From: Sandaracinaceae bacterium
GTDB taxonomy: Bacteria; Myxococcota_A; Polyangia; Polyangiales; Sandaracinaceae
Direction of reading: 5' to 3'
NCBI GenBank assembly: GCA_019694315.1
Contig: JAIBCE010000003.1
Location: 1-64,000, forward strand
Length of the DNA stretch: 64,000 nt
Shown here piece after piece: positions 1-12,811 of the stretch. Position 1 is the first letter of the stretch. Every line of letters begins with the position of its first letter. The notes beneath the pieces were generated by a model. That model saw only the letters and a list, made by a program, of their open reading frames with translations. It was not told the origin of the DNA and did no database searches. The translations under genes and the position numbers were made by a program.

Positions 1-1
1 C

Positions 2-1078
2 GTGGTGATCGAGCTCGGCGAGCGGGCGCTCGATCGCATCGGCACACCGCGCGATCGGGCGACGCTCCTCGCCATGATCGGCAACGCGCATCGGCGCCTC
101 GGCCCCACGCACGACGCGCGCGCGGTCGAGCGTCTGGAGGCGGCGGTGAAGCTCGCGCCTCACGAGGGCCAGCACTTCTTCGATCTCGGCCTCTGTCACA
201 AGTGGGCCGGCCGCTTTCGCGCCGCCATGGTCGCCTTCACGCGGGCCGAAGAGCGCCTCGGCCCCAAGCGCGGCGTGCTCTTCAACCGCGGCACGATCGC
301 GACGGCCTGTGGCGACGTGACCGACGCGGCCGACGTGTGGCGGCGCCTGGGCTTCCGTGTGTCGGTGTCGCCCGGCAGCCTGCCGCTCGTGCACGGCGAG
401 GACGGCGCGCTGCTCGACGAGATCCTCGTTCGCGTGCCCACGCGTGGCACCGGACACGATGCCAACGCCGCAGTGCCCGATGCCTCGGTCGCCTTCGAGG
501 TGGTGGGCGTGGCCCCCCTCTCGCCCTGTCACGGCGTCGTCCGAACGCCGACCGCGCGCGCCGCGATCGTGGACTTCGGCGACGTCGTGCTCTTCGATCC
601 GGCGCCCGTGGCCAAGATCGATCGCGACGGGACGGCCCGCCCGGTGCTGCCGCTGCTCCACGTGCTGTCGCGTGGTGACGAGAAGCGCTTTCCGTTCCTC
701 GCGCTGGAGCAAGAGGCAGGCAGCGTCGCGCGGCTGGCGAGCGCCCTGCCGGATGGCTGCATCTGGTATCCGCACGACACGCGGGTCGACCGCGTCTGTC
801 CGCGCTGCGCCGCGGGGGAGACCTTCCTGCCGCACACGCACGAGGCCCCCACCGAGCGGCGCGTCGTCCGAGGCAAGCTCGTCTGCCCCGCGGCGGTGTC
901 GCTTCCCGAGGTGCGCGCGGCGCTCGAGAAGGCGAAGGGCGCCGACGTTCTCCTCGCGATTCCGTCCCTCTACGAGGCCATCGGGGATACCGCCACCGCG
1001 GGCAAGAGCCACAAGAGCTGGGGCGTGATCGAGCGCGGGCTCCTGGCGCCCTCGACGACCACGCCCGCTCGCGCATAG
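2..1078 (+). CDS. TPR-containing protein, 5' end outside window
   Basis: The reading frame is open to the left edge, so the GTG at base 2 is probably internal and the N-terminus is missing. The first 110 visible residues look like tetratricopeptide helices (pairs such as 'FDLGLCHKWAGRF' and 'LFNRGTIATACGDV' fit the TPR spacing of small and aromatic residues), which usually mediate protein contacts. The remaining 250 residues match no family I recognise. They contain a CPRC motif (near residue 263) and further Cys and His residues that could bind a metal. There is no signal peptide in the visible part. The gene ends about 80 bases before the next start and could be monocistronic. Function unknown; the TPR call is moderately sure. 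Confidence 0.6.
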   Translation: MVIELGERALDRIGTPRDRATLLAMIGNAHRRLGPTHDARAVERLEAAVKLAPHEGQHFFDLGLCHKWAGRFRAAMVAFTRAEERLGPKRGVLFNRGTIATACGDVTDAADVWRRLGFRVSVSPGSLPLVHGEDGALLDEILVRVPTRGTGHDANAAVPDASVAFEVVGVAPLSPCHGVVRTPTARAAIVDFGDVVLFDPAPVAKIDRDGTARPVLPLLHVLSRGDEKRFPFLALEQEAGSVARLASALPDGCIWYPHDTRVDRVCPRCAAGETFLPHTHEAPTERRVVRGKLVCPAAVSLPEVRAALEKAKGADVLLAIPSLYEAIGDTATAGKSHKSWGVIERGLLAPSTTTPARA

Positions 1079-1158
1079 ATTCCTGGCTCCGCGTCGATCG
1101 GTCGGTCGACGCTCTTACTTGCGTGTGTGTCGTCGGGACTCGGACTCGGGAGGATGCG

Positions 1159-1821
1159 ATGATCTCGTGGCTGGCTGAGACGCGCAGGGCGCGCGTCGAC
1201 GGAGACAATCGTGGTGAAGGCATGGGCCGTCGGCGTGCGTTCACGCTCGCGTCGGTCGCGCTGGGCGCCTTCGGGCTCGCCACGCTCGGGCTGGGCGACG
1301 TGGCGCACGCGACTGTGATGGTCGAGGTGCCCTTCGATAGGCTCGCGCGCGAGTCGGACGCCATCGTGCATGGTCGGGTGCTCCGCACGGGCTCGCGGCT
1401 CGTGCTCGACGCGGGCAGTGCACGCCCCCACACGCTCACCGAGATCGAGGTCTTCGAGCCAATCAAGGGTGCGGTGGGCGATCGCCTCGTCGTCGACGAG
1501 ATCGGCGGCACGGTGCAGGACCGCGGCATGTGGATCGAAGGGACGCCTCGCTTCCGGCGCGGCGAGGAGTGCGTGCTCTTTCTCCGCGCGCTGCCGGACG
1601 GCCACTTCCGCACGTACGCGATGGCGCAGGGGCACTTCGAGGTTCGCCCTGGCGTGCCGGGCGTCGCGCCGACGGTCGTGCGCGACACGAGCGCCGTGGG
1701 CTTCGCGAGCTGGGCCCAGGGCACCATGCAGATCCAGCCGGGCACGATCGCCTCGATGCCGCTCGATGCGTTCCTCGACTACGTGCGTGACCTCGCCGAG
1801 ACGACGGGAGGTGCGCGATGA
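1159..1821 (+). CDS. exported protein of unknown function, coupled to the metalloprotease gene
   Basis: A 220-residue protein with an export signal: an Arg-rich stretch (GRRR), a hydrophobic core (roughly residues 27-44) and a likely cleavage after AHA. The ATG at 1159 has a good ribosome site (GGGAGG at 1148-1153). An ATG at 1222 would give a shorter, more typical signal peptide but has a poor ribosome site, so the start is uncertain. The mature part is a compact beta-rich domain beginning 'VMVEVPFDRLARESDAIVHG', a pattern common in small exported proteins that myxobacteria encode next to secreted metalloproteases. Its stop overlaps the start of the protease gene (ATGA), so the two are probably translated together. 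A chaperone, inhibitor or partner of the protease is an inference from position only. Confidence 0.62.
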   Translation: MISWLAETRRARVDGDNRGEGMGRRRAFTLASVALGAFGLATLGLGDVAHATVMVEVPFDRLARESDAIVHGRVLRTGSRLVLDAGSARPHTLTEIEVFEPIKGAVGDRLVVDEIGGTVQDRGMWIEGTPRFRRGEECVLFLRALPDGHFRTYAMAQGHFEVRPGVPGVAPTVVRDTSAVGFASWAQGTMQIQPGTIASMPLDAFLDYVRDLAETTGGAR

Positions 1822-1898
1822 GCCGCCGCACACAGCGTCTCGCGATGAGCCGCCGCACACAGCGTCTCGCGATGAGCCGCCGCACACAGCGTCTCGCC
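1818..1898 (+). repeat. 27-bp tandem triplication at the protease start
   Basis: Three head-to-tail copies at 1818-1844, 1845-1871 and 1872-1898, identical except for the last base. Each encodes MSRRTQRLA and carries its own in-frame ATG. The unit is a multiple of three, so copy changes keep the frame and alter only the positively charged n-region of the signal peptide. Confidence 0.97.
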
Positions 1899-3659
1899 GC
1901 GCTCGTGATCGCGAGCGGCCTGGTCGGTGCCAGCTCGCTGGCAGAGGCGTGGGCGCCGCTCGACTCGTCGCGTCCGGTGTGGAGCGGCACGGTGCCGTAT
2001 CGCCTGAATTCGGCCGGTTCCGTCGATCTCGGGGGCTTCTCGCCCACCGAGGCCGAGGTGCGTCGCGCGATGGACGACTGGACGCTCGTCGCCTGCACCG
2101 ACCTCGCGAACAGCTACGGAGGTTCGAGCAGCCGCACGCCGACCAACGGGGATCGCGAGTCGACGATCGGCTGGGTCGAGAGCGGCTGGGCCTACGACTC
2201 CAACGCGATCGGCGTCACCACGCCGCAGTACCTCCGCAACATCACCGAAGCGGACATGGAGCTGAACGGGGAGAACTTCACGTGGACCACGGCCGCGGGC
2301 CGCGGCAGCAGCGTGAACACCTACTCGATCGTGTTGCACGAGGGTGGCCACTACTACGGCCTCGGCCACTCGTCGGACGCGAGCGCGACGATGTACTACG
2401 CGTACAGCGGCGGCATCTCCACGCTCAACACCGACGATGAGAACGGCATCTGCGCGCTCTATCCCGGATCGGGAAGCGACTGCACGACGACCGGTTGTCC
2501 CACGGGCTACACGTGCACCGCGGGCTCGTGTGCTCGGATGATGGGCGATGGCGACACCTGCTCGCCGTGCTCCTCACCGGCGGCGTGCACGAGCGGCGTC
2601 TGCCTCGGCTACCCCGACGGCAACAGCTACTGCAGTCGCGCCTGCACGACGAGCGCCGACTGCGGCGGAGACACCTGCGTCGCGATTGACGGCGCGGGCA
2701 ACCAGTGTGTGCGTGTGCGCGGCACGACGCCCGACTGCAGCGGCACGCCGGGCTGCCGGACCGATGCCGACTGCCCGTCGACGGAGCGCTGCAACGCGTT
2801 CAGCGGCATGTGCATCGCGCGCGCGGCCGGAGGTGCGATCGGGACCGCGTGCGCCGCGGGCAGCGACTGCAGCTCGGGCGTGTGCTTCAACGGCGCGTGC
2901 TCGCAGAGCTGCGACTGGCTCGACACGAGCTCGTGCCCCGCGGGCTTCTACTGCAACGGTCAGGCGACGGGCACGTGTGGCTCGGGCCTCTGTCTGGCCG
3001 GCACGGCGGGCGGCGGGGCGCTGGGCGACCCTTGCGGGTCGGCGACGGACTGCCAGTCGCTCTTCTGCGCCGAGGGCGTGTGCTCGGTGCCGTGCATCCC
3101 GGGTGGCGCGACGAGCTGTCCGGCGGGCACCGCGTGCCAGACCGGCGTGACGGCAGACTGCGGCTCGTGCCAGCAGGCGGGCGCGCTCGGTGACGCCTGC
3201 ATGACGAACGAGGACTGCAGCTCGCGCATGTGCGCGGCGCAGGCGGGCAGCTCGTTCTGCACCTCGTTCTGCGACACGGGCCGCCCGTGCCCCGACGGCT
3301 TCGCCTGCGTCTCGGCGGATCCGACCTCGTCGGTGTGTGTGCCCTCGCGCGGCGGCCTCGGCGCGCCGTGCACGGCCAACGCGGACTGCGCCGGCAACAT
3401 CTGCGCTTCGCAGAACGGCTCCTCCACCTGCACCCGCACGTGCGATGCGACCAACACCTGCCCGCGCGACTACGAGTGCGTCGTCACCTCGGATGGCGTG
3501 ACCTCCGTGTGCCAGGAGCGTCCGCGCACGAGCGTCACGGGCAGCGGCTGTGGTCGTTGCGCTGCGGCCGCTGGCAGCCCGCGGCCCTTGGCCTGGGCGT
3601 CGCTGTCGGTGCTCGGCCTCCTCCTCGCGGCGCGCAGACGCGCACGCCGCGCGCACTGA
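1818..3659 (+). CDS. secreted matrixin-like zinc metalloprotease with Cys-rich modules and MYXO-CTERM-like tail
   Basis: A 613-residue exported protease. The zinc site HEGGHYYGLGH (residues 174-184) fits the metzincin pattern HExxHxxGxxH, with the Met-turn at M192, so hydrolysis of peptide bonds by a matrixin-type (M10-like) domain is expected. After about residue 215 come some five or six Cys-rich modules (pattern C-x-S/D-x-C-x-S-x-x-C followed by CDxxxxCPxGxxC), probably disulfide-linked and used for binding. The C-terminus (a GCGRC motif, a hydrophobic helix, then an Arg-rich end) resembles MYXO-CTERM sorting tails, so the protein is probably displayed on or released from the surface. The first 27 residues are three copies of MSRRTQRLA. 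A strong ribosome site (GGGAGG, 1806-1811) favours the first ATG, while the third copy alone would already make a normal signal peptide ending at AEA. Confidence 0.85.
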   Translation: MSRRTQRLAMSRRTQRLAMSRRTQRLAALVIASGLVGASSLAEAWAPLDSSRPVWSGTVPYRLNSAGSVDLGGFSPTEAEVRRAMDDWTLVACTDLANSYGGSSSRTPTNGDRESTIGWVESGWAYDSNAIGVTTPQYLRNITEADMELNGENFTWTTAAGRGSSVNTYSIVLHEGGHYYGLGHSSDASATMYYAYSGGISTLNTDDENGICALYPGSGSDCTTTGCPTGYTCTAGSCARMMGDGDTCSPCSSPAACTSGVCLGYPDGNSYCSRACTTSADCGGDTCVAIDGAGNQCVRVRGTTPDCSGTPGCRTDADCPSTERCNAFSGMCIARAAGGAIGTACAAGSDCSSGVCFNGACSQSCDWLDTSSCPAGFYCNGQATGTCGSGLCLAGTAGGGALGDPCGSATDCQSLFCAEGVCSVPCIPGGATSCPAGTACQTGVTADCGSCQQAGALGDACMTNEDCSSRMCAAQAGSSFCTSFCDTGRPCPDGFACVSADPTSSVCVPSRGGLGAPCTANADCAGNICASQNGSSTCTRTCDATNTCPRDYECVVTSDGVTSVCQERPRTSVTGSGCGRCAAAAGSPRPLAWASLSVLGLLLAARRRARRAH

Positions 3660-3724
3660 TCGGGGCCGCACGATTCCACCGCTCCGTTCCGCTTCCGACG
3701 ATGCGCGCCGGATCCCCTCCCTCT

Positions 3725-3738
3725 GGAGCTGGATCTTG
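3725..3738 (+). promoter_or_regulatory. ribosome binding site deciding a TTG start
   Basis: GGAG at 3725-3728 lies 7 bases before TTG at 3736. No ATG or GTG lies in this frame between the end of the protease gene and the first membrane helix of the exporter, so this TTG is the best supported start. Confidence 0.55.
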
Positions 3739-5499
3739 CCGCATCGTCGCGCCCTGTCGCTCGGCATCCTGTGGCTGCTGCTCACGCAGGCCGCCGAGAA
3801 GGCCATTCCGTGGATCTTCCGCGAGGGCATCGACGCGCTCCTCGCGGGCGATCTCGACGCGGTCAGTCACGCGGCCCTGTGGGTCATCGTGCTCGCGCTC
3901 GGCGCGTGGGCCGTGCGCACGGCGAGCCGCATCCTGATCTTCAACGTGGGCCGCGACGTGGAGTTCGATCTCCGCAACGCGCTCCTCGCGAAGCTCCACC
4001 AGCTCGGCCCCTCGTTCTTCCGCACGCTCTCGACCGGCGAGATCATGAGCCGGGCCACGAACGACCTCACGCAGGTGCGCCTGCTCGTGGGCTTCGGCGC
4101 GCTGAACCTCGTGAATTCCACGCTCGCGTTCGCCTCCGCGATCGCGCTGATGGTCGTCGTGTCGCCTCGGCTCACGATGCTGGCGCTCTTGCCGTATCCG
4201 CTGCTCGCGCTGTCGGCGATGGGCTTCTCGCGGGCGATGTTCAAGCGTTCGAACCAGGCGCAGGGCGCGCTCGCGAAGCTCGCGGAGCGCGTGCAGGAAG
4301 ACGTCGCGGGCGTGCGGGTGGTGCGCTCGCTCGGGCTCGAGGCGCGGCAGGCCGAGCGCTTCGAGCAGGCCAACGCGGAGGCCGTCGAGCACAACCTCGC
4401 GCTCGTCGCGATCCGCGGGCTCATGTTCCCCGTGCTGATGGGCTTCTCGTCGATCGGCACGCTGATCGTCATCTACCAGGGCGGGCTCATGGTGCTCGAG
4501 GGAAGCATGACGGTGGGCGAGCTGGCCGCGTTCAACGCGTACCTCGCGCAGCTCGTGTGGCCCACGCTCGCGCTCGGCTACCTGCTCGCCGTGATCACGC
4601 GGGGCCGCGCGTCGTATGGCCGCGTGGCCGACGTGCTCGTGCGGACGCCGCTCGTGGTGGAAGCGCCCGATGCTCGCCCCGCGCCCGACGGCGGCGCGCT
4701 CCACGTGGCGGGGCTCTCGTACACGATCGAGGGCCGCGAGATCCTGAGCGACGTCTCGTTCGACGTGCCCGCTGGAGGCTCGCTCGCGATCGTCGGTGCC
4801 ACCGGCAGCGGCAAGTCGACCGTGGCTGCGCTGCTCGCGCGGCTCCTCCCGACGCCCGAGGGCGCCGTGTTCCTCGACGGCCTCGACATCACCACGCTCA
4901 CGCTCCGCTCGCTTCGACACACCGTCGGCTACGCGCAGCAGGAGCCCTTCCTCTTCTCGACCACCGTGGAGCGGAACCTCGAGCTGGCCCTCGCCCGCTC
5001 GCTCGACCCGAGCTCGGACGACGCGGCTGCACGCCTCCGCGCCGCCGCCGACGAGGCCGCCGTGCTCGAGGAGATCCAGGGCATGCCCGAGGGCTTCCAG
5101 ACGATCGTGGGCGAGCGCGGCGTGCAGCTCTCCGGCGGCCAGAAGCAGCGCCTCGCGCTGGCGCGCGCGCTCCTCGACGCCCCGCGCGTGCTCGTGCTCG
5201 ACGACCCGCTCAGCGCCGTGGACGCGCGCACCGAGGAGCGCATCCTCGCGGCGATCGATCGCGCCGCCGAGGGGCGCACGCTCGTGCTCGTCACGCACCG
5301 CATCGCCGCCGCACGGCGCGCCGATCGCACGCTGGTCCTCGACAAGGGTCGCGTCGTGGAGTCGGGCACGCACGACGAGCTCGTCGCGCTCGGAGGGCAC
5401 TACGCGAAGCTCGCCGAGCGTCAGCGTCTCGAGCGCGAGCTCGACGGCGACGAGGCCGCGGCTCCGGTGGGCAGCCCGCCGTTGGAGGCGCGCGCATGA
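3736..5499 (+). CDS. ABC exporter half-transporter, degenerate-site subunit (MdlA-like)
   Basis: A 587-residue membrane protein with six transmembrane helices (residues 5-300) followed by a nucleotide-binding domain. Visible motifs are Walker A GATGSGKST (354-362), Q-loop QQEPF, signature LSGGQ (465-469), Walker B VLVLDD (485-490) and H-loop His521. The usual catalytic Glu after Walker B is Asp (D490), as in the degenerate site of heterodimeric exporters such as TM287/288. The next gene starts inside this stop codon and supplies the complementary half, so the two surely form one transporter in the inner membrane, exporting an unknown lipid, drug or peptide. It begins with TTG, backed by GGAG 7 bases upstream, which leaves only a short cytoplasmic N-terminus. 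Confidence 0.9.
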   Translation: MPHRRALSLGILWLLLTQAAEKAIPWIFREGIDALLAGDLDAVSHAALWVIVLALGAWAVRTASRILIFNVGRDVEFDLRNALLAKLHQLGPSFFRTLSTGEIMSRATNDLTQVRLLVGFGALNLVNSTLAFASAIALMVVVSPRLTMLALLPYPLLALSAMGFSRAMFKRSNQAQGALAKLAERVQEDVAGVRVVRSLGLEARQAERFEQANAEAVEHNLALVAIRGLMFPVLMGFSSIGTLIVIYQGGLMVLEGSMTVGELAAFNAYLAQLVWPTLALGYLLAVITRGRASYGRVADVLVRTPLVVEAPDARPAPDGGALHVAGLSYTIEGREILSDVSFDVPAGGSLAIVGATGSGKSTVAALLARLLPTPEGAVFLDGLDITTLTLRSLRHTVGYAQQEPFLFSTTVERNLELALARSLDPSSDDAAARLRAAADEAAVLEEIQGMPEGFQTIVGERGVQLSGGQKQRLALARALLDAPRVLVLDDPLSAVDARTEERILAAIDRAAEGRTLVLVTHRIAAARRADRTLVLDKGRVVESGTHDELVALGGHYAKLAERQRLERELDGDEAAAPVGSPPLEARA

Positions 5500-7376
5500 G
5501 CGAACGAGCGCCGATCCGCGCCGCGAACGTGCGCCCGCCGCTCGAGACCTCGAGCGACGACAAGAGCTACGACGTGGCGCTCCTGCGTCGGCTCGCGCCC
5601 TTCGCGCGCCCCTCCCTCGCGCTCTTCGTGGTGGCAGGCGTGCTCACGCCCATCACCTCGCTCTCGGGCCTCGTGCAGCCGCTCCTCCAGCGCGCCGCCG
5701 TGCGCGCCGCGATCGTCGACCACTCGGCCACCGATCTCGTGCACGTCGCGGGTCTCTTCGCGGTGGCGATCACGATCGAATTCGTCACGCGTTTCGCGCA
5801 GACGTACACGCTCCAGCTGGGCGGGCAGCGGACGATCGCGGCGCTCCGCCGCGCCACGTACGCCAAGGTGCAGCGCCTGCCGCTCTCCTACCTCGACCGC
5901 ACGCCCGTGGGCCGCGTGGTCACGCGCGTCACGAACGACGCCGACGCCATCGGTGAGCTCTTCGCGTCGGGCGCGGTGCTGGGCATCGCGGACTTGCTGA
6001 CGTTGCTCGCGATCCTCGGCTTCCTGCTCTACCTCGACGTGCGGCTCACGCTCGTCACGCTCCTCGCGGTGCCGCCGCTCGTGTTCACCGTGCAGTGGAT
6101 CCGCGTTCGCGCGCGCGAGGCCTTCCGGCTGATCCGCGCGAGCATCGCGCAGCTCAACGCGTACGTGGCCGAGCAGGTGCAGGGCATGGCGGTGGTGCAG
6201 GCCTTCGGCCGCGAGGCCGAGTGCCTCGAGGAGTACCGCGACATCAACGCGCTCCACCGCGACGCGAACTACCGTTCGATCCGCTACGACGCGCTGCTCT
6301 ACTCGGTCGTCGAGTCGATCGCCGCGATCACGGTCGCGATCGTGCTCTGGTACGGGTCGGTGCGCGCGGGCCTGCTCGAGGCCGAGAGCTCCGCGCTGTA
6401 CGTCGGCACCGTCATCGCGTTCTACGAGTACGTCCAGCGCTTCTTCACGCCCATCCGCGACCTCTCGCAGAAGTACACCATCCTCCAGAGCTCACTGGCC
6501 GCGGCCGAGCGCGTCTTCGCGCTGCTCGATCACGCCGAGTCCGACGCGCCCACCGGCCTCGAGGTCTCGCCCTACACGCGTCCTGCCGACGACGTCGCGC
6601 TCGAGCTCCGCGACGTGTCCTTCGGCTACCGCGCCAACCACCTCGTCCTGCGCGACATCGATCTCGTCGTGCGCCGCGGCGAGCGCATCGCCATCGTCGG
6701 CCCCACGGGCTCGGGCAAGACCACCATCACCGCCCTCGCGGTGCGCCTCTACGACGTGACCGCGGGCCACGTGCTCGTCGATGGCAAGGACGTGCGCGAG
6801 CTCCCGTCGCGCGAGCTCCGTGGCCATTTCGCCTTCGTGCCGCAGGACGTGTTCCTCTTCGCCGGCACGGTCGCGGAGAACGTCGCCGCGTTCGCCGCGC
6901 AGCGCGACGACGCGCGGATCCGCGCTTGCCTCGAGCGCGTCGCGGTGTGGGATCTCGTGGACTCTCGCGGCGGCCTCGAGGCCCGCGTGGACGAGCGCGG
7001 CGCGAACTTCTCCGTGGGCGAGCGGCAGCTCCTCGCGTTCGCGCGCGCTCTCTACCTCGATCGCTCGATCCTCGTGCTCGACGAGGCCACCGCGAACGTC
7101 GACTCGGCCACCGAGGCTCGCCTCGAGCGCGCGGTGGGGACGCTCCTCGAGGGCCGCACCGCCATCGTGATCGCCCACCGCCTGAGCACGATCCGCAGCG
7201 CCGACCGCATCGTCGTGATCTCGAAGGGCCGCATCGCCGAGGAGGGCACCCACGCCGAGCTCCTCGCCAAGAACGGCCTCTACGCGCGCCTGCACGCGCT
7301 GCAATTCGCGGAGGCCTCGGCCGAGTCAGCCGCTGCGCCGAGCGATTCGGGCGCCTCCCCGCCAGAGAGCGCGTGA
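5496..7376 (+). CDS. ABC exporter half-transporter, catalytic-site subunit (MdlB-like)
   Basis: A 626-residue partner of the preceding gene, whose stop it overlaps (ATGA). It has six membrane helices (about residues 40-330) and an ATPase domain: Walker A GPTGSGKT (402-409), Walker B ILVLDE with catalytic Glu530, and H-loop His561. Its signature reads FSVGE (505-509) instead of LSGGQ. In a heterodimer this gives one consensus ATP site (this Walker A/B with the partner's LSGGQ) and one degenerate site (partner's Walker B Asp with this FSVGE), a pairing known for MdlAB- and TM287/288-type exporters. The last 25 residues are an Ala/Ser/Pro-rich tail. Substrate unknown; the neighbouring protease is a separate, different type of gene and does not identify it. 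Confidence 0.9.
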   Translation: MSERAPIRAANVRPPLETSSDDKSYDVALLRRLAPFARPSLALFVVAGVLTPITSLSGLVQPLLQRAAVRAAIVDHSATDLVHVAGLFAVAITIEFVTRFAQTYTLQLGGQRTIAALRRATYAKVQRLPLSYLDRTPVGRVVTRVTNDADAIGELFASGAVLGIADLLTLLAILGFLLYLDVRLTLVTLLAVPPLVFTVQWIRVRAREAFRLIRASIAQLNAYVAEQVQGMAVVQAFGREAECLEEYRDINALHRDANYRSIRYDALLYSVVESIAAITVAIVLWYGSVRAGLLEAESSALYVGTVIAFYEYVQRFFTPIRDLSQKYTILQSSLAAAERVFALLDHAESDAPTGLEVSPYTRPADDVALELRDVSFGYRANHLVLRDIDLVVRRGERIAIVGPTGSGKTTITALAVRLYDVTAGHVLVDGKDVRELPSRELRGHFAFVPQDVFLFAGTVAENVAAFAAQRDDARIRACLERVAVWDLVDSRGGLEARVDERGANFSVGERQLLAFARALYLDRSILVLDEATANVDSATEARLERAVGTLLEGRTAIVIAHRLSTIRSADRIVVISKGRIAEEGTHAELLAKNGLYARLHALQFAEASAESAAAPSDSGASPPESA

Positions 7377-7440
7377 GCCGAGGGCCGCGCACACACGATC
7401 GACTGGCCCGAGCGCCCGGTCCGTGCTCTCACACGGCCCC

Positions 7441-7926
7441 ATGCCGCTGACCCAGCTCGAAGGCACCTACGAGACGCCCGCCGGCGCGCGCTTCGCGATC
7501 GTCGTCGGCCGCTTCAACCACTTCATCGTCGATCGACTGCTCGAGGGCGCGCTCGACGGCCTGCGCCGTCACGGCGTCAAGGACGAGCAGATCACCATCG
7601 CCCGCGCGCCGGGCAGCTACGAGCTGCCGCTGGCCGTGCGCCGCTTCGCGCAGAGCGGCAAGGTCGACGCGGTGATCGCGCTCGGCGCGGTGATCCGCGG
7701 CTCGACGCCCCACTTCGACTACGTGGCGGGCGAGGTCGCCAAGGGCTGCGCGCAGGTGATGCTCTCGACGGGCGTGCCGGTGATCTTCGGCGTCCTCACC
7801 ACCGACACCATCGAGCAGGCGATCGAGCGCGCAGGCACCAAGGCCGGCAACAAGGGCTGGGAGGCCGCTCTGTCGGCCATCGAGATGGTGCAGCTCGCCC
7901 AAGCGATGAAGGACGCGGGCTTCTGA
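7441..7926 (+). CDS. ribH: 6,7-dimethyl-8-ribityllumazine synthase
   Basis: A 161-residue enzyme of riboflavin synthesis. It condenses 5-amino-6-ribitylamino-uracil with 3,4-dihydroxy-2-butanone 4-phosphate. The family signatures are present: [16 protein letters not shown] near the N-terminus, [10 protein letters not shown] (about 57-66), [16 protein letters not shown] with the catalytic His, and [12 protein letters not shown], followed by the Ala/Lys-rich C-terminal helix. Length is typical. It is followed by nusB, a pairing conserved in many bacteria. ATG at 7441 was preferred to the in-frame GTG at 7423 because homologues start just before this MPLTQLEG segment. No clear ribosome site and no FMN riboswitch-sized leader lie upstream. 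Confidence 0.95.
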   Translation: MPLTQLEGTYETPAGARFAIVVGRFNHFIVDRLLEGALDGLRRHGVKDEQITIARAPGSYELPLAVRRFAQSGKVDAVIALGAVIRGSTPHFDYVAGEVAKGCAQVMLSTGVPVIFGVLTTDTIEQAIERAGTKAGNKGWEAALSAIEMVQLAQAMKDAGF

Positions 7927-7993
7927 GCCGCACGGTCGAGGGTCGCGTCGCGCGGCTCGGCCATCACACAACCCCGACGAGGAGTGAACGAGC

Positions 7994-8461
7994 GTGGGTG
8001 CGAGGCGACGAGGGCGCGAGGCGGCGCTCCAGATGCTGTACCAGATGGAGGCCTCCGGCGTGTCGGCCGAGGAGGCGATCCGTCTGTTCTGGGGGAGCTT
8101 TCCTCCGAACCCGGGTGAGGCCGCCGCGGCCCTCGATGGAAGCGACGAGACCATCGACCCGGCCGAGCGCGACGGCGCCGAGTTCGCGAACGCGATCGTG
8201 CGCGGCTTCGCGTCCGAGCGCGCGCGCATCGACGACCTGATCCGCCACGTGAGCCAGCACTGGCGCCTCGAGCGCATGACGCGCGTCGATCGCAACGTGC
8301 TGCGGCTCGGCACGTGGGAGCTCGTCGCGTGCGACGACATCCCGCGCAAGGTGACGCTCAACGAGTCGATCGAGCTCGCCAAGCGCTTCGGCACGGAGAC
8401 GAGCGCGTCGTTCGTGAACGGCGTGCTCGATCGCATCGCCTCCGACCTCAAGAAGGAGTGA
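7994..8461 (+). CDS. nusB: transcription antitermination factor NusB
   Basis: A 155-residue all-helical RNA-binding protein which, with NusE (S10), binds boxA in rRNA leaders and helps RNA polymerase resist termination. It begins GARRRGREAALQMLYQ, the typical first helix. The C-terminal signature is intact: RNVLRLGTWEL, then IPRKVTLNESIELAKRFGTE and SFVNGVLDRI. A modest insertion (around residues 35-55, 'PPNPGEAAAALDGSDE') lies between the first helices. The GTG start is backed by AGGAG 9 bases upstream. It lies 67 bases after ribH and directly before the M17-domain gene, so a three-gene transcript is likely. Confidence 0.95.
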   Translation: MGARRRGREAALQMLYQMEASGVSAEEAIRLFWGSFPPNPGEAAAALDGSDETIDPAERDGAEFANAIVRGFASERARIDDLIRHVSQHWRLERMTRVDRNVLRLGTWELVACDDIPRKVTLNESIELAKRFGTETSASFVNGVLDRIASDLKKE

Positions 8462-8467
8462 CGCCAC

Positions 8468-8992
8468 GTGGACGTGCGCTTCGTCGCGCCCGATCTCCGC
8501 AAGCTCGACCTCCTCGACGCGGAGGCGATGGCGGTGCCGGTGCACACCGACGAGCGCCCGCTGCGCGGCGCGACGGGGCTGCTGGACTGGAGGCTCTGCG
8601 GTCGCTTCTCGCAGCTCGTCGTGCGCGGTCGCGTGACGGGACGTGAGGGCGAGCGCGTGCTCGTGCCGACGGCAGGTCGCCTCTCGTTCGACAAGGTGCT
8701 GCTCGTGGGCGCGGGGCCGAGCGCTGGGCTCGACGCCGCGCAGGCCCGGCGGACGGTTCGCGCGATGCTCGAGGTGCTCGATGGGCTCCGTATCCGTCGC
8801 GCCGCGATCGCGCTCCCTGGCCGCACCTGGGAGCTCCTCGAGGCGGGCACCGCGATGGACGTGCTCGCGCCCATGATCCTCGAGCCGCACGAGCAGGACG
8901 CGATCACGGTCATCGAGCAGGCCGACGAGCATCGCGCGATGCAGCGCGCGCTCGAGTCCGCGCGCCGCCAGCGCCGCGCCGACGCGAGCTGA
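8468..8992 (+). CDS. stand-alone protein resembling the N-terminal domain of M17 leucyl aminopeptidases
   Basis: A 174-residue protein resembling the non-catalytic, macro-like N-terminal domain of M17 peptidases: 'DALAVPV' and 'FDKVLLVGAG'-type strands, a helix with ARRTVRAML, and 'RRAAIALPG'. The catalytic metal-binding half (NTDAEGR, K and D ligands) is absent and does not follow downstream, so this is not a truncated aminopeptidase in the ordinary sense. It starts with GTG six bases after the nusB stop and is probably co-transcribed with it. Such domains can bind nucleotides or DNA (as PepA does), but the role here is unknown. The family assignment rests on pattern and is moderate. Confidence 0.55.
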   Translation: MDVRFVAPDLRKLDLLDAEAMAVPVHTDERPLRGATGLLDWRLCGRFSQLVVRGRVTGREGERVLVPTAGRLSFDKVLLVGAGPSAGLDAAQARRTVRAMLEVLDGLRIRRAAIALPGRTWELLEAGTAMDVLAPMILEPHEQDAITVIEQADEHRAMQRALESARRQRRADAS

Positions 8993-9029
8993 TCCCGGAC
9001 GCTCGCGCCGTTGGCGCCGGAGCCGTGCG

Positions 9030-11909
<2,880 letters not shown>

Positions 11910-11982
11910 GCACCTGACCACGACACGGGGACGCGATCGGCCTCACTGGCGTCCACGTCGAACGGCGACTAGCGTCGCGACC

Positions 11983-12798
<816 letters not shown>

Positions 12799-12811
12799 GC
12801 TGCGCTGCCGC

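Noticed and set aside
1818-1898. CRISPR-like direct repeats
   Set aside because: The copies are contiguous and lack spacers, and no cas gene is present; the same holds for the 24-bp and 13-bp arrays.
3535-5400. Long leftward frame opposite the ABC exporter
   Set aside because: Runs of Arg, Glu and His without motifs; the exporter motifs on the plus strand are complete.
3771-5495. N-terminal extension of the second ABC subunit through the whole first subunit gene
   Set aside because: The frame is open only by composition; MSERAPIR at 5496 with ATGA overlap is the natural start.
1818-7376. Peptide-export system (protease plus ABC exporter) such as a bacteriocin locus
   Set aside because: The protease is secreted by its own signal peptide, the exporter has no peptidase domain and no precursor peptide gene is seen.
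7377-7440. FMN riboswitch before ribH
   Set aside because: Only 64 bases separate ribH from the ABC gene, too little for the RFN element, and none of its conserved segments is visible.
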